DNA of 64,000 nt from Takakia lepidozioides (GCA_030704615.1 CM060731.1:86904756-86968755), one strand, 5' to 3'. Shown: positions 34,565 through 46,351, counted from the first letter of the stretch. Program-made: numbers and translations. Notes: generated by a model from the sequence alone, not told the origin.

Positions 34565-34980
34565 GCTTTTAATGACTGACAACGTAATACATAGACAAAG
34601 TGCATTCTTGTTGTAACTTGAATATTGTTGGAAAATACAGTGATAGCATTCCGCCAATTTTGTATATGCACCAATTTTGTTAATACACAATGCACATGTG
34701 CGGCACCTGCCAATTTCAATTGCATGAGCAGCGTTTTTTTCACATTTACACTCGTGTGATGGGGAAGAAGTGGGGTTTACCCTGTAAACAAATTTACAAT
34801 GGTGTCATATTTGTCATGACGTGTTTGTGGGTAATCTGCAATGAACTCCGAAAGCTAGAGAACAAGGAAAATTGATGTTAACCAATAAGTTATAATAGTT
34901 ACGAACGCTCGTCTTCCAAACAAATTTCGTCTGGTCCCTGCGTATTTCATAATCATTTCGCAAATTCTATGATCTTTCTA
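34565..34980. other. 3' flank of the RING gene, nothing recognised
   Basis: AT-rich; no gene. Confidence 0.35.
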
Positions 34981-37110
34981 CGTATGACGAACATACCCAC
35001 AAAGTTCTCAAAGCACAAAATAATTTCGATTGATCTCATATTACGCTGGGACCTGTCAGATGGTACGTTGAATATACTGGCCAAGTCTCAAAGCGAACGA
35101 AAATCAATTGGATGGGCAACCATCCGTTGGCCCATTGAACGAATTTCGATTGATCTCATATTACTCTGGGACCTCTTACATGGTACATTGAACATACTGG
35201 CCAAGTCTCAAAGCGATCCAAAATCATTTCGATGGGCAACCATCCGTTGAGCCATTGAATGAATTTCGCTTGATTTGTGTTTTACTTCATGCACTATTTA
35301 TAGAGAGTTCTGCAATAGTGAACGAAGAGAACACTTTTTTTTTGGGACATTTTTTATTGGTCCAAATTTTGGTGGGGGAGTAGCAGTGGCATGCTTGAAG
35401 CCGCAAAACAAAATTGAGCCAAAAACAAAATCGATACGTGGCAGAAACCCCTGATGAAAGGCAGTGCAAACCTAATTATTTGCTTGAAATTCATTTAAAT
35501 TCAATTCAATTTTCGAATTGGTTGAGGGGTGAGCACGTCGATTTTTTCTTCTGTTGTGTCGCACACATGTTCAAGTACATGCGGGCAAAAGTAGGGCTTC
35601 ATCCACATCCGTTCAATGGGTGCAATAACCATTCACCCATGACATGATATTTTTTTTTGCAACGAACAATATTGGATGACAAGTGAACGCCTCATTGGCC
35701 CATCGAACGAATTTCGATTGATCTCATATTACACTGGGACCTGTGAGATGATACGTTGAATACACTGCCCAAGTCTCAAAGCAAACCAAAATCATTTGGA
35801 TGGGCAACCATCCGTTCAGCCATTGAACGAATTTCGATTGATCTCATATTACTCTGGGACCTCTTACATGGTACATTGAACATACTGGCCAAGTCTCAAA
35901 GCAAACCAAAATCATTTCGATGGCCAACCATCCGTTGAGCCATTGAATGAATTTCGATTGATCTAACATTAGTCCGGGACATGTGAGAGGGTGTCCCGAA
36001 CGTACTGGCCAAGTTTGAAAGCAAACAAAAATGATTTGAATGGGCAACCATCCGTTCACCCGTTGAATGAATTCCGTTGGATCTGCTATTACTTTGGGAC
36101 CTGTTGGACTGCGTTTCGCATGCTCGTGATTTTTTTTTCATTCTGTTTTTGAACCATATGTATAATGACTTCATATGCAACGTGCGTGCCAAATTTGGGA
36201 GCGAACAAAATTCATTTGGACTCAAAACCACAGTTTCTTCCATGTTTTGCACTCCAAACTTAATTTGTGTTTTACTTCATGCATTCTTCATAGAGAGTTA
36301 TGCAATAGTGAGCGAAGAGAACACTTTTTTTTTGGGACATTTTTTATTGGTCCAAATTTTGGCGGGGGAGTAGCGGTGGCATGCTTGAAGCTGCAAAACA
36401 AAATTGAGCCAAAAACAAAATCGATACATGGCAGAAACCCCCAATCAAAGGCAGTGCAAACCTAATTATTGGCTTAAAATTCATTTAAATTCAATTAAAT
36501 TCTTGAATGGCTTGAGGGGTGAGCGCGTCGATGGGGAGGCAAATGATTTATTCGTCTGTTGTGTATTCGCACATGTGTTGCAAACATGTTCAAGCACATG
36601 CGGGCAAAAGATGGGCTTCAACCACATCCGTTCAATGGGTGCAATAGCCGTGCACGCACTGAAGGATTTATTTTTCGCAATGAACAAAAACTGGATGACA
36701 AGTGAACGCCTCATTGGCCCATCGAATGAATTTCGATTGATCTCATATTACTCTGGGGCATGTCAGATGGTACGTTCAACATGCGGACCAAGTCTCGAAG
36801 TGAACGAAAATCATTTGGATGGACAACCATCCGTTGGCCCATTGAATGAATTTCGTTTCAATTCATATTACTCTGCAACCTCTTAGATGGTACATTGAAC
36901 ATATTGGCGAAGTCTCAAACTGAACGCAAAATCATTTTGATGGGCAACCGTCCGTTGAGCCATCAAATGAATTTCAATTTATCTCATATTAGTCCGGGAC
37001 CTGATACATGGTATGTTGAACATAATGGCAAAGATTGAAAGCAAACGAAAATCATTTGGATGGGCAACCATTGAATCGCCCATATTTAACCGGGACCTGT
37101 TACACGGTAT
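34981..37110. repeat. 120-bp satellite with about 1 kb higher-order unit
   Basis: The monomer begins ATTTCGATTGATCTCATATT and contains GGCCAAGTCTCAAAGC and GGGCAACCATCCGTT. Starts are at 35023, 35143 and 35263; at 35711, 35831, 35951 and 36071; and at about 36730, 36850 and 36971, so the step is 120 bp. Between the clusters a 350-bp segment (from TTTACTTCATGCA at 35281 and again at 36271) is also duplicated, which makes a unit of roughly 1 kb repeated twice. Confidence 0.9.
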
Positions 37111-37133
37111 GCATTTTGAAGCTCTTTTTGTAG

Positions 37134-37414
37134 TGTCTCCTGCTTCGTAATGCGGTGCTTCTCCATGTCCAGTTTATCCAATATGTCGATGTTCTCCACC
37201 TGGAACAGATCCACACATGTGTGCAGAAATCCTTAAATAAGCAAATGACCATCTCCACTTTTATAAGCCTCATCTGCAGCTTCCAATTTTGATGGTCATT
37301 TGGTTTTTTAAGTATTTACATACGCATGTGTGGATATGTTCCAAATGGAGAATATCAACGTTGGAAAAATAAGAGTTGGAGAAGCACCTCATTACGTAAT
37401 ACGAAGCAAGAGAC
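37134..37414. repeat. Long hairpin, about 120-bp arms and 37-bp loop
   Basis: The left arm 37134-37253 (GTCTCCTGCTTCGTAATG ... GCAAATGACCATC) pairs with the right arm 37291-37414 (GATGGTCATTTGG ... CGAAGCAAGAGAC) at roughly 80 percent. It could be a foldback element or a source of small RNAs. Confidence 0.85.
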
Positions 37415-38070
37415 ATTACAGAAGACCTCAACATATTGAACATCTAGATAAAGAACCTTGCCCATCGTCAGTTCAAGCGTTACTGAAATGATCACATGTT
37501 TGTTGGTTTTCACAAATGCGATGTGATACATTTGTGAAATGGTATCACATCAACCGTTTAATGTGGCCAATGCACCTCTTCTGCACCATGGCAGAAATGT
37601 TCGTCACTTGAAGGCACAAACACAAATAATCCGTGCAAACAATATCAAGAATCATATGTACTGCAAGGTGTTTCATACTGCCGATGTTCATGTGGCTGAT
37701 TTCCTTAGGAATCGTTTTGCTACTCTCATGCCAACAACATCAGGTTCACTGGGACTGCCATATTCCAAATTCCGTATCAGCCACCACGGACATGAAACCA
37801 GGAACTGAGCACAAAATCTCCAATTCATTCAATTTATGGTGGGTCATGGCTGCAAGCTGGCCGGGGTGGCTGATACATTCGTTTGAACATGACAGTCTCA
37901 GAGGATCTGATGTTGTTGGCATGGGAATAGCAAGAAGAGTACTACAGAATTCAGCTAGAGGAACAACAATTCAAACACCTTACCGTAAATATGATTGTTG
38001 ACATTTGTTGTGACAGCTCCAATCAATAGAGAACTCGCACCATCAGTTGCACTCCAGCAGCAGTACCGGT
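37415..38070. other. No gene recognised
   Basis: Short frames only (for example 37539-37808). No family seen. Confidence 0.3.
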
Positions 38071-38079
38071 CCCCCGAGT

Positions 38080-38640
38080 AAATAAAGTTCCGTTGTAAAT
38101 AATAAATTGCATACGCTCGAATCTCACAGATGTCATTTCAACAAAACTGGCTGTGTATTGTGTCACTGTTTGTAACTTCAAATGTTTCAATGTTTCTGAC
38201 AGGGTACTGAGAAAATGATATATTGGTTCCGTAGGAGTTAGACAACAAATGTTCCATATCTCATTCAAATGTCGACACTACCATGAGTGGCATGGATAAA
38301 AAAGTAATAGGTGTACATGCGACCTCCGGATGTTCAAGTAGACCATTCGCTGGACCTAGTATCAAACGTTCGGACTTCGGAGGTCGCATGTGCACCTATA
38401 ACTTTCTGATCCATGTCTCTCATGGAGTATCGCACATCCGACTGAGATGTGGGATTGTTTAACTCCTACGGAACTAATACATCGTTTTCTCAGAACCCTA
38501 GCGGAAACGTTGGAACATTACAAATATAAACAGTGAGACAATACACAAACCATTTATGTTGCGATGACAGGTGTCAGGGTCGAGCATATGCAATGTCACA
38601 TTTACAATGGGACTTTATTTATTACATGCACGATCAAAAT
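38080..38640. repeat. Large imperfect palindrome with coding-like mirrored arms
   Basis: The central arms 38281-38339 and 38367-38425 are close (ATGCGACCTCCGGA against TTCGGAGGTCGCAT). The outer arms are diverged but match at protein level when read outward: left, leftwards, LTPTEPIYHFLSTLSETLKH; right, rightwards, LTPTELIHRFLRTLAETLEH. Both then reach YNGTLF. Two divergently oriented copies of a gene piece therefore meet at the palindrome. Confidence 0.75.
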
Positions 38641-38699
38641 TGAGTTATATCTTCATAAAAGAACCATTGTACCGCCACAAATTTCATATCTACGAGACT

Positions 38700-40962
38700 A
38701 TGGTCTACTCCGTCCTATATACGTCTTTCGGCTCAGGCCAATTGAATGGTTTGCCTATGAACCGAAGTACTACATGGGCTAATGTGACTATCTCATTCTT
38801 GTTGTTGTCGTACAACCTTTGTAGCATTGAATGCCAACAACCTCCCGTAAATTGGTCCTCGAACATATTTTGATCATAATGAGCGCCGTCATTTATTCGT
38901 ACCGCTATCTTCCCAATGACAAAGGCCTCCCACATCATGTCCTGGGGGGGGGGGGGGGGGTGGCATTCGCATTAAAAACCGATGCAATATCTTTTTCCAC
39001 CCATCATCTTTTTGCGAGTTCCCGGTCCAGCTTGTCTTGGTTTTCAAACAACGGAGGGATGTCTCCCAAACTTTTTTACCTACACAAGAGTAGAAACAAA
39101 TAAAGATTAGCGAAGACATACATGAAGAAAAAAACATGTAAACAAAATTGATAGGGAATGAAGATCTTACAATGCGGGTGGCGAACGATTTGGCTCCTCC
39201 CGGGCCAAATTTGTGCGTGGAATCCCCTTTCTCTAGGCGGACATTGGCTGCCTCACGACCCCGAGCAAACTTTGGCTTCTTCTCGGCATCGGTCTCCTCG
39301 GCAATGAGGACCTCCCAAGACTCCTAGGCATCCATCCTCGTTTTATTAGTTCTTATATACATGAAAGCATGCATGAAGAGGCTTACACATGGGGGGAAAA
39401 AATACAATGGAAAGACAAGAGACGAAGATAGCATACCTACGAACAGGTTGTAGGCCTCTTGGGAACGAGGCCGCCCTTTGTTGCCCGCCGGATCTCCATC
39501 CTCGCACGGCATCGCTTGTTCCTCAAGTTCATCCCGATCACCCCCATTAGCCGGGTCTCACTCCAATGACCCCCAAAGACATTTTCTACCTCATCCACAA
39601 ACTCTCTACGACGCGCCCATGGAATTTGGTCCCACTCTACATGCAAGGGAACCACCTAGATGCCTTTGAGAAGATATATTTCTTCATGACCTCCCGAAAT
39701 TCCCCCATAGGATATCCATGTACATTCACCTCTAAAGGTGGGATCTGAAGTACAACATTCTCTCCCTTTTTTTTACGCTTCTTGGTCTTCCCTCCCTTGC
39801 CACTACTAGGCGCTACCACATCAGAGCTCTTCCCACTTATCCCACTTGTATCTCCCGACACATAGGGCTGACCACTAGGACCTCTACGACATCCTTGCGA
39901 GGCCTCTTTTTCTTCTTTGGGGGTTCTACTGATGGGCCTTTTCCTTTCCCAACAACAGCCTCACTTTCTCTCTCTCTCTGCCTGCGTCTCTCTCTAGCCC
40001 CCTCATCAATGACAAGAGGGACCTCAAGGAGCCGTACCCCCATCGTCTGACTCTGCATTGAGCCGAAAGAGGCCGCAACCTGCGAATTAAACACAAGTTC
40101 AAAAAAGACGAGAAAAACTAAGAACAAATTTGAATAAGATATGTTACCTGGTGGTCAGAGGCAATGGTCGCCGCAAGGGGAATGCCCAATTTCGCCAAGG
40201 GCACCGCCTTCTCGGTGGGAGAGGCGGCATCCCAACTTGGCAAGAGGTTGCCGGCATCCACCAAACGACGTCTAGTCGAGGTGGAAACACCCCCGGTGCT
40301 CCCATGAACATGTGAGGGAGAGGGCGCCACATCACCGACAAAGTCAACATAGCCGCCGCCGCAAGCTCGGTGGTGGCATCAAGTTGCCCTGATGAACTCC
40401 CCCTGGCATCACCACCCCTCTCCACCTCTGACCCCAACCCAAGGCTCAAAGTACGTGATGACATCCGCTCCACCCTCTCCTTCTCTCTTGCCTCAACCAG
40501 GGCTGCCCTCCAAGCCTTTATTTGCGATGTCGGGCTAGGGCCATCCGGGATATCGAGGTAACCCATCCTAGGGCCCTCCCAAATAATCCTAGGAGATAGG
40601 GGTGGTGTGAGCCCTACCTCTAACTCATGGGCATGAGCAGATGGGACTGCCGGACCATGCACTACATGCTGCAATGAAGTGGTATGGATGGTACCATAAA
40701 AAGTTGTCGGATGGATGGCGAGGGGGGCCAGGGGGCATGTTGCCCGGGGGGGGGGGGGGGGGTGTGTGCCTCCGGGAGGACTCCAGGGGCAGGACCAGCA
40801 GCCGCGGGGGTGGGCAGGCAACAACATCCGCCGAGGCTCCCACGTCCTCGCGGCTCTTCCTTGTCGAACGAGTTATGCGCAGGGCCATATCCAAGTTGTC
40901 ATGTCGTTTCTTCTTCTTCATGGAAGGAGGGCGACGAGGGGTCTGGTCCTCATCCGGGGCCA
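38700..40962 (-). pseudogene. Spliced Transposase_24-like gene (plant En/Spm-associated)
   Basis: Leftward gene starting MAPDEDQTPRRPP at 40962. Visible splice sites: donor CAG|GTAACA near 40147, acceptor TTCGCAG near 40083, donor TAG|GTATGC near 39437, acceptor TGCCTAG near 39326, donor ATT|GTAAGA near 39171, acceptor TTGTGTAG near 39080. Exon 1 is low complexity, exon 2 has a basic PPKKKKRPRKD stretch, and the middle exon has VEWDQIPWARRREFVDEVE. The next exon has DAEKKPKFARGREAAN and DSTHKFGPGGAKSFA, which resembles the HTgGsksf signature of Transposase_24. The last exon has VWETSLRCLKTKTSW. Poly-G runs at 38945 and 40749, a frameshift near 39860 and a TAG at 39656-39658 break it. Confidence 0.45.
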
Positions 40963-41360
40963 TGCCTACAATGCAAACAAATACGCATGACCTCAAAAGA
41001 AGCAAATAAAACAGGGATGGTAGCATAGAACACATTAACAAACAAACAAAACTAGCTAAGATAACCAAAAAAATAACTAACTAACAAACAAACAAAACTA
41101 AGTAAAGTAACAAAAAATAAAAGTAAACCCTCACGAACAAACCAACAACCAAGCCCCTAAGCTAATTAACACTAAACCAACTAAGCTAAAATACTAAGTA
41201 ACCATTTTTATTTATTTTCTGAAGGGAAACACCTAGGAGCTCACAAATCAGGCCCTTCATAGTGAGAGGAGAAAATAACCTCTTTCACAGTAACGTTGCC
41301 GTGAAGGCTTTCTGATGGGACACCGCCCAAGGGAAGGGGGAGAAGAGCATACCATACCCG
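40963..41360. other. Upstream region of the Transposase_24-like gene
   Basis: AAC/AAAC-rich tract at 41030-41200, probably 5' flank. No gene. Confidence 0.35.
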
Positions 41361-41435
41361 TCAAGTTGCAGGATTTGACCCCAGAAAAATATGGGTGGCA
41401 CTCAGTGCACTAACCAACTGAGCTACTGACTGCTG
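41200..41435 (-). repeat. tRNA-derived SINE
   Basis: Read leftwards: CAGTAGCTCAGTTGGTTAG is a good A box and GGGGTCAAATCCTGC a B box. They are followed by a body to about 41210 ending in a T/A-rich tract. Spacing and stems are not those of a functional tRNA. Confidence 0.6.
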
Positions 41436-41502
41436 GGAGGTTGGGGGGCTCACTGCACCCAAACCAAGGCTCGGGCGCGTAGGGAAGCAAGCAGGCCGAG
41501 GG

Positions 41503-41503
<1 letters not shown>

Positions 41504-41537
<34 letters not shown>
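41504..41537. repeat. Poly-G tract of about 33 bases
   Basis: An almost pure G run, the longest of several in the window (also about 31178, 38944, 40749 and 44090). Confidence 0.9.
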
Positions 41538-41779
41538 CTTCATCACTTGGGGGCGAATTAACACAAAAGAAAAAAAAAAACAAGGGAAGGGGGCAGAATT
41601 GCTCACCTGCCGAGCAGCGAAGGGACTGCGGGGGGTGGGGGGTTGGGCGGGTTTCAGCGCGCGAGCAAGCAACAGCTGCTCAGTGGCAAGCAAGCGAGGG
41701 GGTGATCGGGCGAGCAGAGCGAGTTGATTGCGAAGCTCCACCCGCGCGTTGAACCTCCACCCGCGCTGAAGCTCCACCT

Positions 41780-43865
41780 GTAGGTACGTTCCTCTATCCC
41801 CTCACAAGATTAATACTACACTAAGAAGGGGGAGAGAGTGCATGAGAGAAGATATACATGTCATGTCAAGACATGGACAAGACCACTAAGGTCATTGTCA
41901 TTGAAAGACAAAGCAACCCTTTACAGGGCATCATCTAACAACCCCTTTTACCAACTCATTTGAACATCTTATAACTTTTCAGGGTATCTAAAAAACAGGG
42001 TGGGAGGGCGGGATTCCTGGTCATTCATATCCTGAAAGTCCCATAAGTTGACATAAAGCATTCATTTTTTGTTGTTGACACGGGTCAAGCCTTACATAAT
42101 CTAGTTCTTGAGCCATTCATCTTCCTAAAACAGCATCCTGTGTAGGCGTGAAACTGATCTGTCAGTGCCAAGACACATGCAAGATTCATAAAGTAGAAGC
42201 GTGGCTGAGTTTTTTCAGGCATATGTAAGCCTGGATAGTTATTCCAGGACTTCAAGATCAAAACTCTGCCATAGTATAAGGTAGGAAGCGCACAACATCT
42301 ACCAGCAAGCAGTTCTTGAAAACCAAAATACTGATGGGGCTAGGTCTGAAGGTGCTTCAGTGCCAAGTCATAAGCCAGATTTCTAACAAAACAAAACATA
42401 GGGCTGAGTACCCTCAAGTAGATATGGGCCTGGAGTGGTATTCCAGGGCCTCATAACAAGCTCTGCTAGTTAAAGAAATGAACTCAGAAACCATTGTCCC
42501 CTATCATGCAATGAAATAGTGGTGATATAAGAGCCTTGAAGAATGTTTGTTATCACAAGGTCTATCTTCTGATCCATCAGAGCCAGGCCATGGTGTTTCA
42601 TTTCAGAGCTTAGTTTCCATGCTGCCAGAGCTATAGCCGCAGCCATGTACCTTTGTTGAAAACAGCCAGAGCCTTCAACAGAGACTTTGTTTTCTATGAA
42701 GTCCCTTGTGTGTCTTAACTCCAAAACATATAGAAGTGGTTATCAAGAACCAAAAACAGGGATAAGGAGTAAGAAGGTGATCCTCATTAGAGCAGACTTG
42801 AAGCCAATTTGAGGCAGCAAGATGGCAGATTTGAAACAACAGTTGGTATCAACAGCTTCAGGCGGTAGCAGCAATCCCTTATGCATGAATCAGACTCTGC
42901 AAGCTTCAATAATTCAAGACAAGTGAAGACCCTCACCTGTGCCCGTCCCAAAAACCACCATATAGAGATGTGTGTTAGTGAGGATGCATCAGGTGAGTGG
43001 CAGGTTTTCACAGTTGCTATCCATGTCAGTGTTGAATTCTAAAGCATGTACAAATCGTAATCCAAGCAAGGGTACACTCAAAAAAAACCTTGAGTGTTTG
43101 TGGTATGCCCTGCGCCATGGCGTCCAATAGATGTCTCCAGCAGAACGTAATCAAAGTAGAAGTGTTCACAGATAGAGAGTAGCTCATACAGAAAGAGAGC
43201 AACATGTAATCTGTGGCTAAGTAGGGGTGGAGTACTTCCCAACGAGGAGTAAGAGCGCCGTTGCGAATTTAACAAAATCATAAATTTCTGAGCAGAGCGA
43301 TCACTGCATTGTCGACTGCCAGAGAGGAATCTGTCTATCTGCCAATGCGCATCCCAAAAGCCAGCCATCACGAGTACCATGTAGCCGCAAGGGAGCAGGT
43401 TTACACGGCGCATCATCAAGGATCATAGAAGCACGAGTTCTGTGCTGTGAAATATGTCGGCCCGTTTAGGGCACAACTTCCCGATTTCTCATCCAGGGTG
43501 GATGAAAAATCACATTTTAAAGAGATGCACTTTGTTAATGGATGATATCCCATGAAAAGGTATCTTAGGGTTACGGTATAGGCTTAGGTTTAGTAACTAC
43601 CATCATTTATGATGGTACAAATTACTACCTCTTGGATTTTTAGAATAGGTCACCATTATTCATGTATTTCATCCAGTTTAGATGAAAGAAGCAAATAGTA
43701 AGTATCAAGGCCAAATGAAATCCAAAAAGTTATAGAGGGAGAGGGAGAGAGGGAGAGAGAGATAGAGAGGGGATGAATGTTGCCCATGTCCGACGGACAC
43801 GGGCATATATTCATCCATTTTAGCATGCTATGGATGATTTTCATCCATCGTGAAAGATGAATTTT
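41780..43865. other. About 2 kb without a recognised gene
   Basis: Leftward frames at 42470-42724 and 43078-43419 show no family. A GAGAGGGA microsatellite lies at 43735-43772, and TCATCCA words recur at 43495-43850. Reads like intron or intergenic sequence. Confidence 0.35.
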
Positions 43866-43869
43866 TAAA

Positions 43870-44260
43870 CATTGCGACGCTTTTGCGAAGTAATTTCAAA
43901 TTTTGCGTTGGATTTTTTATGGTTTTAATTCAAGTGACGGAAAATCCGTCGCATATTTTTGCTTGGTTTTTTAAAACAAAAACATAACTGCGACGCCCAG
44001 GGGATCGCTTGGCGGCCGACAACGCGTCGCAGTTTTACTGCGACGCCCAGGACGACGTTTTTGGGGTTTTTTCTGTGGCGGTCTTTAGGGGGGGGGGGGG
44101 TTTCTTGGGGGAGGCCCAGGGGCGTCTTACGCGGCCAAAAGCGTCACAGGTTAGCTGTGACGCCCTGAGCGTCACATTTGGGCTTTTTTTTGGGGGGGCG
44201 GGGCCACCAAAAGCGTCGCAGGTTTAGTGCGACGCACCTGATGTCGCATTTTGGGGTTTT
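43870..44260. repeat. TGCGACGC/GCGTCGCA hairpin array
   Basis: Dyads built from TGCGACGC and GCGTCGCA (about 43874, 43990, 44022, 44040, 44155, 44213, 44230) interspersed with G and T runs. Two of them are 51 bp apart. It is different in sequence from the other arrays but of the same kind, and lies next to the SET-like exon. Confidence 0.7.
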
Positions 44261-44389
44261 TTTTTTTTTTTTACCCTGGGAGGGTGGGGGGGGAGGGGTT
44301 TTCCAGTGTTGGACTGGTATCGTATTTTGAACACATCAGGCTAGTATTGGTATATAATCCAAATTTGAATTTTGTTTTGTATGCAATAG

Positions 44390-45046
44390 GTGATGGTGCG
44401 GTCACGTCCCCATCGGTGCACGGAGGATGATTTCCGGAACGTTTATGTACAGCCACCCAACCCGGGTTCAAACATTGGTGTGGTTGACATACCTCCACGA
44501 GCACCTCGGCGCCATAGGCTCGATGATTTGCCAATTGTACCACATGTGTCTGAACAAGGCCCCAGGCATCCGGTCAATGATATTGTGGTTCCTCGTGGGA
44601 GCAACAGCATGGTGGACTTGTTTCCATACTACACCTCCGGGGAGTTGCATACATTACGCCTCGAAGCCCCATATATCCTACCCTACATTTTGTGTGTCAA
44701 CGGACAGGATGTACGTAGATGGAGGGTGTCTCCCATTGAGATCAGATTTTGTGATGGTGACCCCGATATCTTTGGAAATGTTGCTGGGCTGGTCAACAGT
44801 TCTTTTGGTCATCCTAGGAGAATCAATGTAGTATGGGACGAGCAAAGTGACGGGTATGAGAGGTTTTGTGGTCATATACGTCGGTATACTGTGAGTCCGC
44901 ACATGTTTGTGATGACATGTGCTAGTAGGACTATTAGGGCTGGCACCAAGCTATTTGCATCATACGAGTTCTTCCGGGATGATTGGGACCGCCGGTTACA
45001 GCATGAGTGGGATGTGTATGATAGAAATAGGGTTGCTTTGAGGTAG
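44390..45046 (+). CDS. SET-domain-like protein exon
   Basis: A 218-residue open frame preceded by an acceptor-like T-rich stretch ending ATGCAATAG|G at 44389. It may be the last exon of a spliced gene; it ends in TAG. Residues 129-138 (GNVAGLVNSS) with RRINVVW, then FVMTCASRTIRAGTKLFASYEF (split at residues 173-194), match the C-terminal SET core. That core has the G-N-x-A-R-F-x-N-H-S strand and the loop before the a-G-e-E-L-x-x-D-Y motif. The His of NHS and the Glu of EEL are changed (S, K), so methyltransferase activity is uncertain. The N-terminal half is Pro/Arg-rich. Its place beside a hairpin array suggests transposon cargo. Confidence 0.55.
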   Translation: MMVRSRPHRCTEDDFRNVYVQPPNPGSNIGVVDIPPRAPRRHRLDDLPIVPHVSEQGPRHPVNDIVVPRGSNSMVDLFPYYTSGELHTLRLEAPYILPYILCVNGQDVRRWRVSPIEIRFCDGDPDIFGNVAGLVNSSFGHPRRINVVWDEQSDGYERFCGHIRRYTVSPHMFVMTCASRTIRAGTKLFASYEFFRDDWDRRLQHEWDVYDRNRVALR

Positions 45047-45179
45047 GGGTCGCGTAGAGGGGCATTGTAGATATTCTCATGATGTACTTTGTATACATTC
45101 GATTAATCGATTGATGCAAATATTTTTTCTTGTTGCTTGTGCGGGTTGTGACTTTGCAGGGCAATGTTTTGGTAATGTT

Positions 45180-45302
45180 GCAGGTGTCAAGTTAAATAAA
45201 CACAGTGTGAAACTAACTAGAATAAAACTAGTTATTTGTATTTAACACTTGGATTTAGTTCAAGTGTTAAGTCAGGTGTCAAGTTTAGCTTGACACCTGA
45301 AC
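45180..45302. repeat. Cluster of three perfect short hairpins
   Basis: CAGGTGTCAAG...CTTGACACCTG near 45273-45300, TAACACTTG...CAAGTGTTA just before it, and AACTAG...CTAGTT near 45212-45233. Function unknown. Confidence 0.7.
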
Positions 45303-45853
45303 CATCTTATCTTCACGAGAGCGTCAGTCGTGCGGCTCATCTCTCTCGAGTTGAGCGTGCACGACCGAGCTCCTTCACTGCTTAGAATCTGAGTGTGCTT
45401 ATGAAGGGAGAATAGGATGTTGTGGGGTGGAGTCCCCATAGCTTGGGGTGCCCCTAGCTCGACTCTTAGTTTAACGAGTGATGGTGTTGTATTTCATGTC
45501 CTTGTGTCAACAGTGTGAGTTTAGGTTACATATCACTCGAGAGAGATCATCTTGCATCTGTGAGTGCCAGAGGTGAGTTTAGTTGTAGCACTTGTGGTTT
45601 TTGTTTTGAAAGTGAGAAAATAAAATTATGGTGGTTTGTAGATTATGTTTGTGACAAGCTGGTTGAGACAAAGAAGTGATTATCTGTGTTTAGGTAATCT
45701 TTAGTTAGAAAGATGTCAAGTTTGGCCACTGGAGCGATGGTTAGAAAGCGCGGTGAAGCCTTCTACTGTCTATCAGCTTTGTCATCGTTGTTGCCATCAT
45801 AAGGCTGACGGTGTGACAATGGCGGCGCCTTCCAGTGCCTAGGTTGAACGTAC
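45303..45853. other. No gene recognised
   Basis: Includes a CTCTCTCGAG/CTCGAGAGAG inverted pair (about 45340 and 45537). No coding similarity. Confidence 0.35.
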
Positions 45854-46180
45854 ATGCCAACACCTGGCATCGTCGGAGTATACTGGTCACCGCCAACCTG
45901 TGCATTATGCGCCACCGTCGGTGCGGAAGCCGATGATGAAAGAATATCCTTTTTGCTGAAGGAGTTGGATGGTAAAGATATTACGGAGGTGATTGCTTCC
46001 GGCAGGGAGAAGTTTGCATTTGTGCCATCAGGCAGAGGCGGCGGCGGCGGTGTTGTGGTGGCTTCCTCTGGTGGAGGTGGAGGTGCTGCTGCTGCACCTG
46101 CCGGAGAAAAGGAGGAAAAGAAGGAGGAGGAAGCCAAGGAGGAGTCTGATGATGACATGGGTTTCAGCCTTTTCGACTAA
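45854..46180 (+). pseudogene. RPLP2: 60S acidic ribosomal protein P2 relic
   Basis: From about 45915 the frame reads [33 protein letters not shown], then a Gly/Ala hinge and the universal C-terminus [13 protein letters not shown] followed by TAA. This is P2, the stalk protein that recruits translation GTPases. The first 15 or so residues (MPTPGIVG...) do not match the usual N-terminus, so the true first exon is missing and this is a 3' exon or captured fragment. The coding part itself is intact. Neighbours are relics of unrelated host genes. Confidence 0.8.
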
Positions 46181-46351
46181 GCTTGGGATGCAGTTTTGCA
46201 ACGCATCTGATGGTTACTTTGATGCTATCTCAACTGCATGTGGCTGTTGAGCATTACTTAACAGCCATTTTATACCTGCGCTGGTGCTGGTGGAGGTGTT
46301 GCCGTCGCCACAGGAGCACCTTGCTTTATCCTCGGGGCGGCTGCTTGTTCT

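Noticed and set aside
40641-41028. Rightward Gly-rich frames
   Set aside because: Antisense shadows of the Pro-rich exon 1 of the Transposase_24-like gene and of a G run.
41365-41430. tRNA gene on the minus strand
   Set aside because: A and B boxes are present but acceptor, D and anticodon stems do not fold; a SINE head fits better.
45993-46250. Second frame overlapping the P2 relic
   Set aside because: Shadow frame of the GC-rich Ala/Gly hinge.
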